64,000 nt of DNA from Lates calcarifer (GCF_001640805.2 NC_066853.1:21351242-21415241), one strand, 5' to 3'. Numbered from the stretch's first letter, positions 50,101-61,142 are shown. The notes: a model not told the origin generated them from the letters alone. Translations and numbers: made by a program.

Positions 50101-53100
50101 ATTACTCTTTTTTGTTGTAAAGTATTTTGTTTTTACAGTTTTTGCCTCTCTCCTCTCCTCTCCTCTCCTCTCCTCTCCTCTCCTCTCCTCTCCTCTCCTC
50201 TCTGCAGGAGGTGCAGGTTCGTATGGGAGAGGTGGAGCAGCTGTATACAGAGGTGGCCGAGGTGGCGGTGCTCAGACAGCAGTGGCTTCATGATGCCCTC
50301 GCTGTGTACCGCATGTTCAGTGAGGTCAACGCCTGTGAGCTGTGGATTGATGAGAAGGAGCAGTGGCTGGATAAGATGGAGATCCCAGAGAGGCTAGAGG
50401 ACGTGGAGGTGGTGGCACACAGGTGAGGAGGAGGGTGAACAGTTCGTGTATTTATTTATTTCCTTTTTATCGCAGCTAAGGAGTGAGAAGCTCTGAGTGG
50501 CTCACTGTACCAATGCCCCATGTTATAGGTTTGAGAGTCTGGACCAGGAAATGAACAGCCTGATGGGAAGGATCCTGGATGTTAATCAGATAGTTCAGCA
50601 GCTCCTGGATGGAGGTCATCCATCTTCTACAGAGGTCAGAGGTTGTCAGGACCACCTCAACTCCAGGTACTGAAATAAAAGTGGCATCCAACAGTTTTTT
50701 GTTACTACTAATGACATTAACCGTTACAACAGCTTTACAAAACACATAAACACTGAGCCTGAAGTACTTTACTGTGACTATACGACATGACAGTACACTG
50801 TGATACTAAACCAAGAATACCATCACTGTTACTGATGTCACTAATACTACTCCTAGGCAAGGGAAGGCCAGTTTATTTACATCATACTTTTCAAACACAG
50901 TGCTCTGATTTAGGCACAGAAATACATAAAAAACAGCAAGATAAAGTCTACTTAAGGGAAATAATGAAAATAGTTACAGTGCAGTTACAATTATTGTTTA
51001 AATTAGTTGTTGTATTATTAATTCATCATATTGCAGCTACCATTTCTAAAAATAATACCAACAAAGCACTGCACTGTAATACTAAACTATAACTACTAGC
51101 TGTATACAAACAGTGATATCATATCTTTTAACACACTAATACTAAAATACTATGGATGTGTCTACAATTTATACACAAATGTGGGATACCGGCACTGCCT
51201 GGAACTACAAAGCAGAGGGTGTGGTCATCAGATCTCAGAACTGACAAAGATCTTTATTTCAGTCATTAGCCAGTGACTAAGACACTGAATCACTTGAGGT
51301 CTTATTTGTTTAAGTCAAGTTCTTGCCCCGTGTATAAATGAATCAGCAAAGTAAATGTTTTTCAATCAAATTTTCAAAAATAACTTTGATAATATACACC
51401 GTCAATTCTCTGTGTGTTACAAGGTAGTTGGTTTGGTCCTTCTTACCTTTTGGGATGGGGGAGGAGTAGGTGTAAGGAGAGGGACGTCAACTGACTTACA
51501 GAAAGAGAAGAGAGATGGTGAGGGAATTAAATTTTGTAGAGCTGTGTAATTATTCAAGGGAATTCATTATCTAGAAAAAAAAGAGTGTTTTCTTGTTCTT
51601 TTTGTTCACACAGTAATTTTTCTTTAACTGTCTTCTGAAAAATGCCTCGTAGCCTGAGATGTAAATGTAAAATAGGAGTTCTGTACATTTGCTGCACCAG
51701 AGTCTCCCTCTCTGTTTGGCCGACATGTTAATCGATGGTAATATCCAGCCAAGTCGACCCTGCAATAGAATTGGCTTTTTTTAATCTCATCTCTGTCATA
51801 TTCACTGACCACTGTTACGTCTGGCAGCAGTGTCCATGACGGCCGGGTGTCCATGAATCTTGTGACCTTGGCACACAGAGTTGGTCTCAGGGTGACCATC
51901 TGTGCTGGCTGCCTCAGTCAAGACGAGGCCAGCCGAGAGCATTTGTCCCAAAAATAAAAACAAACATAAGAAATAAACACCTCTCTCATCTCATTGAATT
52001 CTCTGGTGTCTGTTATTATTGGGGCGCAATATTAGCTTAGTGTGTAAATTCTATAAAATGAGACACCAACAAACTACAGAGAAACAAATTACATTAATCA
52101 TGTGTAAATGGAAAATATCTGTCATCTTTTTCATTTTCCATGTTTCTAATGGCTCTCTAATAAAGATCGGTTCCTATTTCTTAATTGAAGCTCAAACAAG
52201 ACTACTAACGGCCACATTTAACAAACACAGTTATTGACATTTTAGACAACAGAAATGATGGAACTATCCAGGTTTGAGCTACTAATATATATGGAAATAT
52301 ATATATATATATGGAAACAGTTTTAGTAATTTAGTCATTCAATTATTACAGTATTACTTAATGCACGTGTTATATATATATATATATATATATTATTATT
52401 ATTATATTACTTTATAAGTATTTTAATTTAAAATCATATTTTTGTTACATTCATGGTCATCCTTTATTTTACAGAAATATACACAAAAAACTCAGTTTGG
52501 GTTAGGGTATTTACTACTGTATCCTCATATACATAAATACACAGCTCATATCTTCTTTTTGTAAAGCTGCGACCCCCTCATTCACACCTAAACTCACCAC
52601 CACTGCTGGTCTGATCTATACGACGACTTTTGCAGCTCTGAGGTCAGTGTCACCGAGCTGTTTTCCTTCCTGCCTGCTGGGCGTTCTGTCTGCCTCTCAG
52701 TGACTCTACCATTACCTCATTACAGTCACAAGGATCTCTGCATGTATGTGTGTGTGTGTGTGTGTGCATCTGTGCATGTGTGTGAGTGTGTGTTTCTTGG
52801 CTGAATAGTTGTGCATTGAGACCCGCTGGTCTGGAGCAGAATCAGAATAACATATTGTATGACGATATGGGAAGCAGACGAGGCCTGGGCTTGAAACCAC
52901 AGTACAGCAGAGAGCAAACAGGATCAACTGTCTCGAATAAATCCTAATAGTTCATATCAGGTCATCATAGTTTAAACATGTCTTTAAATCATGATGCAGC
53001 TTGTCTCTTCTTAAGGTCCAAATTAATATCAAGAGCACCTCAACTGAAGAAAATCTTAAATATGCAAACGGAACCAATGTATTTTTACTAAATTCTAAAT

Positions 53101-56100
53101 TCATATTTAATTTCACATCTCAATTTACTGAGCAGAAAAAAAGAATTTTTCTAATAAGAGCTTTCATAATCAGCACTAAACCTAGCATTACATGAGGTAG
53201 GACTAATTGTTAAACCCCATCAGTTGTGATGTTTTTCATCTGATCAGTATTGTCTGCTGTATTGTCTTTTTACTTGGAACAACTGACGGCCTTAACGTCC
53301 TTTATACGTGTTCAAAACTTGTTACTCTGTGCTTTAAGTACGTAAATGATCCAAACTGACTCAGTGTTCTGAAATCTTTGTTACTTAATACAGCAAATGA
53401 GATTGAATGATCTACTATTGGTGTAAAATTTCCCAATAAGCTGCTCTCGTCATCCTTCTCAAACTACACTTTCATTATTACTCTATTCTATCTGTCTCCA
53501 CATCACACCAGGTGGAACACCATTGTGGAGCTAGTTGAGCAGAAGAAAGATCAGCTAGACTCGATGTTACGCCTGCAGAACTATCTGCTGGAGTGTGCCG
53601 AGATCAAGTCCCAGATCCAGGACAAGAGAAAAGCCATCGACGCCACCCAGTACGTGGGCAGCGATCTGGGAGGAGTCCTGGCTCTGCAGAGACGCCTTTC
53701 CACCATGGAGGGAGCCCTGTCTGTCCTGGAGCCCAAACTACTACATCTGCAGGTAGGGAATCATGGGAGAATCTATCAACTGTACAAACAGTAAGGAAGG
53801 TGTCACTTTTTACCTGTCATATCACCGTGTAAATAAAATCAATATAAAAATTGGATTTGCTTTATGTTGATGATGTAATTATGCATGCTTACATCATACA
53901 TTTTAAAATAAATTTAGTGAAAGAAACCACAGAAGATACAAACTTCAGAACAAAAGGCTACAAATATCGTAATGCTGTTTGGTGATGTAGGAGGAGGCAG
54001 AGCATCTGGCCACCGCTCACCCGGGTCGAGCCATGGAGGTTCTTGTGCCATTTGACGGCATCAGTGTGGAGTGGGAGGAGCTGAAACACACCCTGCAGGG
54101 CTGTGAGGACTCACTGATGGTGGCTAGCAGGCTGCAAAGCTTCATCCAGGTACATACTGTACATCTAGAGGAAATCTAGTGCTCTGATTGACTTCCACTG
54201 ATAATGAATCAAAACGGCAATAGCAATTCTGTGCTACAGAGACCTTACCTATTGGACAAGCAGTATTGTCTTGACAGAACTGGTAATGTATAAATGAACT
54301 GTATAATCTGCCTTTAATTTCACCTTGCAAGAGATAAGGCATTTTTCCCACACAGAATTTGTCAGTCTGTGGTGTAGACTTAACAGTAGAATTGATGAAA
54401 TGTAAATCATGTTCCTCTGTCCATCCTGTCAGGACCTGGACTCGTTCCTCACCTGGCTGGTCCAGACGCAGACATCCGCTGCCTCAGACCAGCTGCCCAA
54501 TGACCTGGAGGAGGCTGAGAGACTCATCAACAAACATGCTGCCCTCAAGGAGGAGATAGGACGGTGGGTTACTGAGGGACCACAAAAGACTTATTCTTTG
54601 TTTTGATGTTATTTTATCCTTAACATGACCTTCCTAAAAGGTCCTAAAAACCACATCAGGTGCTCGGATTGATCGAGTCTCTGTCATTGTCTGTGCAGGT
54701 ATGAGGAGGACTACGAGCGCCTGCAGGCCATGAACGAGCTGCTGGAGTCTGAAGAGGCTCCTCTCCCCCAGGCCGCCCTGCAGCAGTGGCTCCAGAAGCT
54801 CGATGTTGGCTGGAATAAACTGCTGGAGATGTGGGAGAGCAGAAGAGAGGTTCTGGTCCAGGCTCACATTTTCCACCTGTTCCTGCGAGATGTTAAACAG
54901 GCTGAGTCCTTCCTCAATAACCAGGTGAGATGGAGAAAGGACTGAAAGACTGAAATCTGGTACAGACACTGAGTGTGAGTGTTATTGATCATCTAATGCA
55001 TCAAAGTTTTTACAGCGTGAAATACAGCCAATGCCAGATGACATGAAAAGCCAGTGTCCACTGCTCTCCATGACTTTTCTGTTTGTTGTGATGCTATGAT
55101 TGGCTTCCTATGTAATAGTGTATTCCCACCATCTTACCTGATGCACACATTAGCAAAGCCTCTCAACCTTTCTCCAACCCCACTGCATCATGGAAATCTG
55201 CTTAACTCTAGTCAATTTTGAAACATCAGAAACGTTGTATTAAAGCAGCTTTTAGGTGATGTCTGTCAGAGCTTGTCTGGCTGCCAGTGAGGCAGACACA
55301 AATCTCCTTTGCTGTGCTTATTTTTCCCTTATCCTTTCCCTTATCTTTTCTTCCGATGGTGGCAGAGCAGAAGGAGCTGTTTACTGCACACAATATCAGT
55401 AGAGAAAAAGACTGTGCAGCTCAAATAGTGCTGTCATTTACATATCAGGGTTGTTTTTACACATATGTATTTTGGACCACAAATAAAATATACATACATA
55501 TGCAATACTGAAGTAAAGTGAGGGGGAGATTAGGAAACAGAGAAATTTGACAGGACGCAGAATACGGACTCACGTCTACACTTCTCCCTATGAGATAGTG
55601 AACAGACTTTGTGCATTTCACTTAAACATCCTGGTGTCTGCATGAACACATTCTCTCTTAAGAGGTTTAATGATGCCTTCAGACTGCAGCAGACGCACAA
55701 ACAATCAGCTCGACTGGGTGTGGTCGTTTTAGAACTCTGCCAACAAGAGAAAAGAAGAGACAGAGAAAGGGTGTGTGTGTGTCAGCAGGTGTCTTTCTGC
55801 AGAGTGTCTCTGTGTTATGCGATAGTAGAGCAGGAGCTGCCGAGGCAGCAGCTAGTAACTCTAGATCTACAGTTCACTGTGGCCTCATGATGAAGTGTAG
55901 GAGGAGGAACTGCTGGCAGCCTTCTGATGCTCAAGTCTGTGTATGTGTGTGACTGTGTGATAACAATACACAGTATGATGGTATTTATAGTCATATTGTG
56001 TAGATTGTATGTCCTTCTAATTGGATAAATTCTGTTAGCAAGTCATAGGCTAGTCTACAAGTCTTTGGTTTTCAAAGCTCATACCTTGAATATTAACTGG

Positions 56101-56492
56101 ATTTAATTAATGCAGTGGGACCACTGATGAAGTTAGAGTATATTACTTTAACAATATGATGTTACAATTATTTGGAATGGTGAGCGGTATAAATTCAGTA
56201 GTATTTCATCGAATTTTCATGTTATGAATAACTGAAGTTCTTTTCCTTTTAAAGTAGACTTAAAAATCAGTAGTTTTACATCAGCTAAATGATGATTATC
56301 CCTTTTATTGTATAATGTATAAAAGTATTTTTATCACCTTGTTTGACATTTGCCATATAAAAATGATCTGAGGACATTTTCAGTGTCTACAGACTTGCCT
56401 GTGTCATGTGGTACAGACCAACAGTCAGAATCACATGCACAGAGGTTTGTTTCCCTCAACTGAAATGTCACACGCAGAGCTGCCCCTGACTC

Positions 56493-56538
<46 letters not shown>

Positions 56539-59500
56539 ATATAAGCCTGTGTGTTGGCCAGAATGTCTCCTTTGGTTTGCTAACAGATCTTTACCAGGGA
56601 CCAGCGCTCCTTATTAGCCTGGTGGGGGGTTTATTTAGAGAGCAGCATTTCTTCTTCAATAAGTATCAAAGACGTTGCAAGCTATAGATCTTTGTGTGCC
56701 TCTCCCTGCTGTTTCTGCCTCAATTTCATTTATTGTCTCTGTATCCAGAGGCCTTCTACATTTGTAAATATATAGTTTGTTCGAGTAGTTTTGCTTCAAA
56801 ATGCCAGCATTTTCTGATCTCACATAATTGATAGACCAAAATTTAAATAACCTCTTCTTAGAAAAAGGGCAAATGAAAAACAAATGCAACAGTTACTGCC
56901 ATTATTTTTCACTGCCTATTTTTTGTTTGACCCATTGATTAATCGTTTAGTCTTCATTGATCAACAGCAGTTTATATTTTCAGATTGTTTGTTTTGTCCA
57001 ACTAACAGTCAGTCCAAAAATATAATGAATTTACTATCACAGAGGACAAAGAAAATCTTTACATTTGAGAGGCTGAAATAAGAAATGTTTGGCATTTTGG
57101 CTTGAAAAATGACTAATTAATAATTTTGTTTGGTTGGACAACCAAAACTGACAATGTTAAAGATTAAATTTGTTGTTGTCCTTATGATTCTTCATCATAT
57201 GGTTTAGTTGATATATAATTTTTTATGAATCAGTCAATATCAGCCATGATCCTAAATTTCATCTCAATAGTCTGTTCTGTGCCTCTGGTATTTCTCTGTG
57301 GGCTCTTTACTTTTTTCTTCATTAATCTTACTGTGTCCGTTCCTGAACTCACTGCTCCCATCTTCATGTTCCAGGAATCGGCCCTCGCTCACGTGGAGCT
57401 GCCCACCACGGTGGAAACAGTTGAAGCTGCCATAAAGAAACACAAGGACTTCACCACCACCATGGAGCTGAACCTACACAGGATCAAAGCTGTGATCGAG
57501 GCTGGAGAGAGTCTGATCAGCCAGAGCAACATCTACTCTGAACGCATCAGGGAACGCATCGACACCCTCGCCAACAGGTACGAAATGCATACATAAAAAC
57601 AAAAGGAGTGAAGGAAATGAGCTGGATCAAAGCCTTGACTGACTCTGAAGCAGAAGAGAATATCTATCTGTGTTTTTAGCATTTTTAATAATATATCAAC
57701 AAAAAAGCTGCAAAATGTTCTCACGTTGACATTTTAGTTTCGCTCCTGCTTTGTGATTTTTTTAATGAGAACATTTGCTAAGTGTGAGCATATGGCATGT
57801 AGAAACTATGCCAAAAATAATTCACACTTTCTAATAATAGAACTTTTTTTTAAATAATGAAACTTACAGTTAAACCATGTAAAAGAAAAGATTTTTGTGC
57901 ACTGTGATGGATTCGCTTACTCTATAGAACTGTTTTTTGTGCTATATGTAAAGGAAGATGTAGGACATAGTTTTCTATTAAGGGATAGTACTGTATGTCC
58001 AATTATTCTAACTGTGTGCAAAATGGAGGCAGGAATGGAGAGGAGGAAATGTACATGTAAATGTGGGAAATATGTCTATTATATACTATATGTTCTTGAA
58101 GTAGTTGCTAACTTGTCAACACCCTCAGTAGCTGTATTCTCCCATTTTAAATGTTGGATTCATTTAAGATGAAAGGCTTCCAAAAGTTTCACTTTTCTTG
58201 CTCACTGTTTTTTTGTTCTGTTCAAACATAGCACTAACTGCAGCACACACTGTCCTAGCTGTATGGTGAGCTGATTTTAAAGCACAAAGTTCTAAGCAGC
58301 TGCCTAAACACAGCACAAGGATAATAAAAAGAATAATACCAGCTAAATTTGAATTTGAAGAAAAGCGTAAATGAAACAAAACACAGAAAACAGAGCCCGG
58401 TCTGTTTGGTCCAGAACTGACACCTGACCATGAAATCTGTGTGATAGCTGAGGTGGTGTATATGTATGTGTGCTGAGTGGGGGTTGGGGTTTTGTGTGTG
58501 TGTGTGGGGGGGGTCCAACAATAACAATATGGTGAACCATATGGTTTTTAGATTTAATTTACATGAATTGACAACAAATAAATGAGCACAGTGTAGTGTG
58601 ATTATTTTTATGTATCATATTCTGGTTCTGTAATAAATCATTTCACAGGCATTACATTAATCAAAGTTATTTTTTTTTATAAACAAATGAGATTTGCCTG
58701 TTTGCTGTTATCTACAAATGTCACTACTAGATCAGTACATTTTTAGGAAACATCAACCCAGATTCTCCCCTGATGCCAAATCAAAGTGGTGTTACCAGAG
58801 ATATTGTTGTGACTTGGAACCAAATTCAGTTTTCAGCTTTGTTCAGTTGTTCAAGAACAACTTCTTATTGGTCATCAGAAATCATCAGAAGGTGTCAGTG
58901 CTCAAGGCAGCAGAGTCTTTAAGGCTGGGAGAAACGAGCTTGAGAGCTGTTCAAAGTGTACACAGGTTACACCAGAAGCACTCTGATCACTACTGGCTTG
59001 TGTCCTTCTTATATATCCCTTGGGACTGTAGTTTTTCCATGCCTATTTGAACATTTTATTGGCCTTCAACATTACACTATTATAACATTGTTTTAGGACT
59101 ATAGGCCATCCCTGGACATTACACCAGTATTTTCATCTCTTTAGGTTGGAAAGCCTCTAAGAATATCAGGTTTCAGACCCTCAGGGTACGCCTGGGCATG
59201 CCCCAGCTTTCTTTTTACATTCTCTTTACATTTTAATTCTTCTAGGCTATATTTTTTAAAAACTGGATTACATTGGTTCTTTACACCCTTATTTCTTAAC
59301 TCTTCCTTGTAGCATTTTTTTAAATTATATGTTTTCTTCACACATACATATGGTTTACACATGATATGTATTGCATGCAGTGAACACTATTGTATATGGT
59401 GACCTTAAACACATATTACCACTATTCTTTTCTCCTAATCATATAGTAAGTATTGATAATATCACACAAGCTAATTTCAATAAATCTCTGAACATTATAC

Positions 59501-60023
59501 TTTTATTATGTCACATGTCGAAAAATTATACTACAATATCAGGAATGAGTATGACACATTAATATAAATACAAATGAAAACAATGAATTAACATACTTAA
59601 CCCAATAATCATACTTTCACAAAAGTGCAACAAGTAAAATATGGCTTTTATTGCCATTTATCAGTGAAGAACTCCATCAACAAGATTCTGGGTCAGTGTA
59701 CTATATTTTATCTGATTATATAATATATGAAGACATGATATGTTATAGTTTGAAAAATCACTGTATACTAATACTACTGCTTGTGACCTCCCTTCTCAGG
59801 GCTTGAGGATAAATTGTCCAGCACAGCTGACTGCTTGTTTAAAGTACACACATACCTAAAATATGGTATAATTGTGTTAAATGTTAAGCTATTGTACCCT
59901 TAAACTTAACAGCCTGTCCCTCACTCTTTCAGGGGAAACCAGAACAGAGAGCTGGCCCAGCAGTGGTTGGAAAAACTGAACGATCAGTGGGAACTTCAGA
60001 GGTTTCTCCAGGACTGTCATGAG
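35706..60023 (+). CDS. sptbn4: sptbn4, beta-IV spectrin, N-terminal half (23 coding exons, 3' partial)
   Basis: Coding parts (1-23): 35706-35850, 36197-36348, 36599-36772, 41867-41958, 42096-42176, 42504-42619, 42817-42929, 43076-43263, 45086-45203, 45410-45568, 45746-46048, 46359-46509, 47263-47399, 48842-48991, 49706-50074, 50208-50422, 50529-50666, 53512-53752, 53991-54149, 54433-54563, 54699-54924, 57375-57577, 59933-60023. All phases agree and give 1,284 codons without a stop. Beta-IV spectrin forms tetramers with alpha-II spectrin, binds actin and ankyrin-G, and organises Na+ and K+ channels at axon initial segments and nodes of Ranvier. Seen: CH1 about residues 52-157 (KKTFTKWVN), CH2 about 170-278 ([20 protein letters not shown]), then about nine spectrin repeats. 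Identity to SPTBN4 rather than SPTBN1/2 rests on [29 protein letters not shown] and [18 protein letters not shown]. The ankyrin-binding repeats and PH domain lie beyond the window. Teleosts carry two paralogues; which one this is cannot be told. Confidence 0.95.
36197..36348 (+). CDS. sptbn4: sptbn4 coding exon 2 (CH1)
   Basis: Residues 49-99. Contains the first actin-binding signature KKTFTKWVN and [18 protein letters not shown]. Acceptor TTGCAG, donor CTG|GTGAGA. Confidence 0.94.
36527..36549. repeat. (TGCTAA)n short tandem repeat
   Basis: Four copies of a hexamer, 50 bases before sptbn4 coding exon 3. Confidence 0.8.
36599..36772 (+). CDS. sptbn4: sptbn4 coding exon 3 (CH1)
   Basis: Residues 100-157, [19 protein letters not shown] through WTIILRFQ. 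Acceptor CTCCAG, donor CAG|GTAAAC. Confidence 0.94.
40012..40056. repeat. (GA)n microsatellite
   Basis: Dinucleotide run of about 45 bases. Confidence 0.95.
40952..40981. repeat. (GT)n microsatellite
   Basis: Dinucleotide run with one GA interruption. Confidence 0.85.
41867..41958 (+). CDS. sptbn4: sptbn4 coding exon 4
   Basis: Residues 158-187, [20 protein letters not shown] and the start of CH2 ([11 protein letters not shown]). Donor GG|GTGAGC, two bases into a Gly codon. Confidence 0.94.
42096..42176 (+). CDS. sptbn4: sptbn4 coding exon 5 (CH2)
   Basis: Residues 188-214, [20 protein letters not shown] then ALIHRH. Acceptor TCCAG, donor CAG|GTAAGT. Confidence 0.94.
42236..42323. repeat. 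Teleost interspersed repeat fragment
   Basis: Phrases CCCAGCTGATACTGGGTGAG, AGTCTATCACAGGGTTCACA and AGCAAACAACTATTCACA match, with divergence, a fish repeat I recall as CCCAGCTGACTACGGGCGAG, then CAGGGCCACATATAGAGA, then CAAACAACCATTCACACTCA. Lies in the intron before coding exon 6. Confidence 0.65.
42504..42619 (+). CDS. sptbn4: sptbn4 coding exon 6 (CH2)
   Basis: Residues 215-253, [20 protein letters not shown] through LTKLLDPE. Acceptor CTCCAG, donor GAGG|GTGAGA. Confidence 0.94.
42817..42929 (+). CDS. sptbn4: sptbn4 coding exon 7 (end of CH2)
   Basis: Residues 254-291, [20 protein letters not shown] through EGKRVGK. Acceptor ATACAG, donor AAG|GTGATA. Confidence 0.93.
43076..43263 (+). 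CDS. sptbn4: sptbn4 coding exon 8 (linker and repeat 1)
   Basis: Residues 292-353, [20 protein letters not shown] through YCTIEKPI. Acceptor CTCCCAG, donor CAA|GTATGT. Confidence 0.94.
43264..45085 (+). other. sptbn4: sptbn4 intron after coding exon 8
   Basis: A 1.8 kb AT-rich intron with one (AT)n run. No gene was recognised. Confidence 0.85.
43914..43945. repeat. (AT)n microsatellite
   Basis: Perfect AT dinucleotide run. Confidence 0.95.
45086..45203 (+). CDS. sptbn4: sptbn4 coding exon 9
   Basis: Residues 354-393, [20 protein letters not shown] through ISDINK. Acceptor CTCAG, donor AAG|GTCATA. Confidence 0.93.
45410..45568 (+). CDS. sptbn4: sptbn4 coding exon 10 (GC donor)
   Basis: Residues 394-446, [20 protein letters not shown] through NENQRLVSQ. 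The exon is followed by GCAGGG rather than a GT. The conserved RLVSQ-DNFGY junction and phase 0 on both sides place the boundary here. A GT three codons earlier (CTT|GTATCA) would delete VSQ. Confidence 0.88.
45746..46048 (+). CDS. sptbn4: sptbn4 coding exon 11
   Basis: Residues 447-547, [20 protein letters not shown] through [12 protein letters not shown]. Acceptor TTCAG, donor CAG|GTAATG. Confidence 0.94.
46359..46509 (+). CDS. sptbn4: sptbn4 coding exon 12
   Basis: Residues 548-597, [20 protein letters not shown] through LKFTTIE. Acceptor CTCTCAG, donor GAGG|GTATGC, with a CA repeat starting just inside the intron. Confidence 0.93.
46515..46544. repeat. (CA)n microsatellite beside donor
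   Basis: Perfect CA run beginning at intron position 6 after sptbn4 coding exon 12. Confidence 0.95.
47101..47152. repeat. (GT)n microsatellite
   Basis: Perfect GT run of 52 bases, 110 bases before sptbn4 coding exon 13. Confidence 0.95.
47263..47399 (+). CDS. sptbn4: sptbn4 coding exon 13
   Basis: Residues 598-643, [17 protein letters not shown] through SRQLWAFFQ. Acceptor CTCCCAG, donor CAG|GTAGGA. Confidence 0.94.
47400..48841 (+). other. sptbn4: sptbn4 intron after coding exon 13
   Basis: A 1.4 kb AT-rich intron, GTAGGA to TGTTAG. Nothing else was recognised. Confidence 0.85.
48842..48991 (+). CDS. sptbn4: sptbn4 coding exon 14
   Basis: Residues 644-693, [20 protein letters not shown] through [10 protein letters not shown]. 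Acceptor TGTTAG, donor CAG|GTGTGT. Confidence 0.93.
49706..50074 (+). CDS. sptbn4: sptbn4 coding exon 15
   Basis: Residues 694-816, the longest exon here, [16 protein letters not shown] through [20 protein letters not shown] to YREQE. Acceptor CTCCAG, donor GAG|GTGGGT. Confidence 0.94.
50145..50204. repeat. (TCTCC)n microsatellite forming a polypyrimidine tract
   Basis: About eleven copies of a TCTCC/CTCTC pentamer in the short 133 nt intron, running directly into the TCTGCAG acceptor of coding exon 16. Confidence 0.95.
50208..50422 (+). CDS. sptbn4: sptbn4 coding exon 16
   Basis: Residues 817-887, [16 protein letters not shown] through [20 protein letters not shown] to VEVVAH. Acceptor CTGCAG, donor CAG|GTGAGG. 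Confidence 0.94.
50529..50666 (+). CDS. sptbn4: sptbn4 coding exon 17
   Basis: Residues 888-933, [20 protein letters not shown] through CQDHLNS. Acceptor TTATAG, donor CAG|GTACTG. Confidence 0.94.
50855..50950. repeat. Teleost interspersed repeat fragment
   Basis: AGGCAAGGGAAGGCCAGTTT, then ATTTACATCATACTTTTCAA resembles, with decay, a common fish repeat beginning GGCAAGGCAAGTTTATTTAT and AGCACATTTCATACA. The family name is not certain. Confidence 0.5.
52278..52395. repeat. (AT)n runs
   Basis: Two AT-dinucleotide runs, about 52292-52312 and 52371-52395, in AT-rich intronic DNA. Confidence 0.85.
52744..52790. repeat. (GT)n microsatellite, interrupted
   Basis: GT run with CATC and CA interruptions. 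Confidence 0.85.
53512..53752 (+). CDS. sptbn4: sptbn4 coding exon 18
   Basis: Residues 934-1014, [16 protein letters not shown] through [19 protein letters not shown] to LEPKLLHLQ. Acceptor CACCAG, donor CAG|GTAGGG. Confidence 0.93.
53991..54149 (+). CDS. sptbn4: sptbn4 coding exon 19
   Basis: Residues 1015-1067, [17 protein letters not shown] through SRLQSFIQ. Acceptor GATGTAG has a weak pyrimidine tract. Donor CAG|GTACAT. Confidence 0.9.
54433..54563 (+). CDS. sptbn4: sptbn4 coding exon 20
   Basis: Residues 1068-1110, [20 protein letters not shown] through HAALKEEIG. Acceptor TGTCAG, donor ACG|GTGGGT. Confidence 0.92.
54699..54924 (+). CDS. sptbn4: sptbn4 coding exon 21
   Basis: Residues 1111-1186, [18 protein letters not shown] through [20 protein letters not shown]. 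Acceptor GTGCAG, donor CAG|GTGAGA. Confidence 0.93.
54925..57374 (+). other. sptbn4: sptbn4 intron after coding exon 21
   Basis: A 2.4 kb intron, GTGAGA to GTTCCAG, with one long GT run. No gene was recognised. Confidence 0.85.
56497..56536. repeat. (GT)n microsatellite
   Basis: Perfect GT run of 40 bases. Confidence 0.95.
57375..57577 (+). CDS. sptbn4: sptbn4 coding exon 22
   Basis: Residues 1187-1253, [20 protein letters not shown] then [15 protein letters not shown] to RIDTLAN. Acceptor TTCCAG, donor CAG|GTACGA. Confidence 0.93.
57578..59932 (+). other. sptbn4: sptbn4 intron after coding exon 22
   Basis: A 2.4 kb intron. The block 58.68-59.6 kb differs in texture from the rest and is noted under findings. 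No gene was recognised. Confidence 0.8.
59933..60023 (+). CDS. sptbn4: sptbn4 coding exon 23 (last in window)
   Basis: Residues 1254-1284, [20 protein letters not shown] then [11 protein letters not shown]. Acceptor TTTCAG, donor GAG|GTAGGA. The next expected peptide, beginning LDGWI in mammals, is not found before the window ends. Confidence 0.93.
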
Positions 60024-61052
60024 GTAGGAGGCCAGCAGACTTTTAGGTTTTACTGGTTGGACTCCTATGGACCCTCCTATGGAGAAAAATTTTGTGGGGG
60101 AAAGTGAAGGTTCAGTGACTGTTCATTTTTGCCTAGACAGAGCAATAGTTTCCATCTTAAAGTTATGAATCTTTTTCTGAAGTTTTGATATATTTCACCT
60201 AATCATAGCAGTTGGTTGGTGTTCTTCAAAACATTAAATGATTGCGGCCAAAAAAGCCAAATCTATAGGGTTTAAGTTAGCAGCTCACACTAACCGTAAA
60301 TTTTAATGTACATATAAAGGTTTGCCCTGTAAGATTTAGCTATCATGTCGTCAGTTTCATAGTCACACATTAGGAGAACTATCAGCTGGCTTATATCTAG
60401 TTTGTAATGAATCCTTTAACATTTTGTAATGATTGGCTAGATCTGTAATTTGACATCAACTTAAAACTAGTGTGTATGATGATATAATATGTAGACTAAT
60501 ACCTTATGATTTAACTTATATGGTGTAATGAATATGTACATCTATAACTTTATTATTAAATGAGTTCATTCTCTGCTCTTTATAGCGAGAGCTGCATTTT
60601 GACATCAGCACTGTATGTCCTTCTTGATTGGCTTGATTTTGTGGTTTCTGAGAAGTGCTGTGCAAAAACAGTGAGCACAGATAACAAAAAATGTACAGTA
60701 TTTTGAGGATAACCGCTTAAATCTTTTTGTTGTTGACATGGTCGACACCTCGTGTGTGTCCAGTTGTGTTGGGCACGGGTCACCTCTGCTGGCTCTTGCA
60801 GTTTTTGCTCTCTCACCCTGCAGAGTCACAGGCTTCTTTCTGGGCCAAAACCTTGTTTAGTTTCAGCAACTTTCTCTCTTTGGCTGTCCTGAATAATTCA
60901 GTAGCACGGCTCCTCATCACTAATTCAAAGGAGGAAGAGTGTATCTCACTGTGTACATAAGTGTGTGCATGTGTAGGTTTATGTGTGTGTCAGCCATATA
61001 TCTGTCTGCCCATGTGTGGTATGTGTGTCTGTAGAAGTACAGTATGCATAAG

Positions 61053-61054
<2 letters not shown>

Positions 61055-61106
<52 letters not shown>

Positions 61107-61142
61107 TTGTGTGTGTGTGTGTGTGTATTTGTGTGCGTGTGT
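61055..61142. repeat. (GT)n microsatellite, interrupted
   Basis: Long GT run broken by ATTT and GC changes. Confidence 0.95.

Larger units (their letters stand above)
50667..53511 (+). other. sptbn4: sptbn4 intron after coding exon 17
   Basis: A 2.8 kb intron with a degraded teleost repeat near 50.9 kb, AT runs near 52.3 kb and a GT run near 52.75 kb. No gene was recognised. Confidence 0.85.

Noticed and set aside
61055..61142. Cys-Val-rich frame 60961-61377
   Set aside because: Produced by the GT microsatellite.
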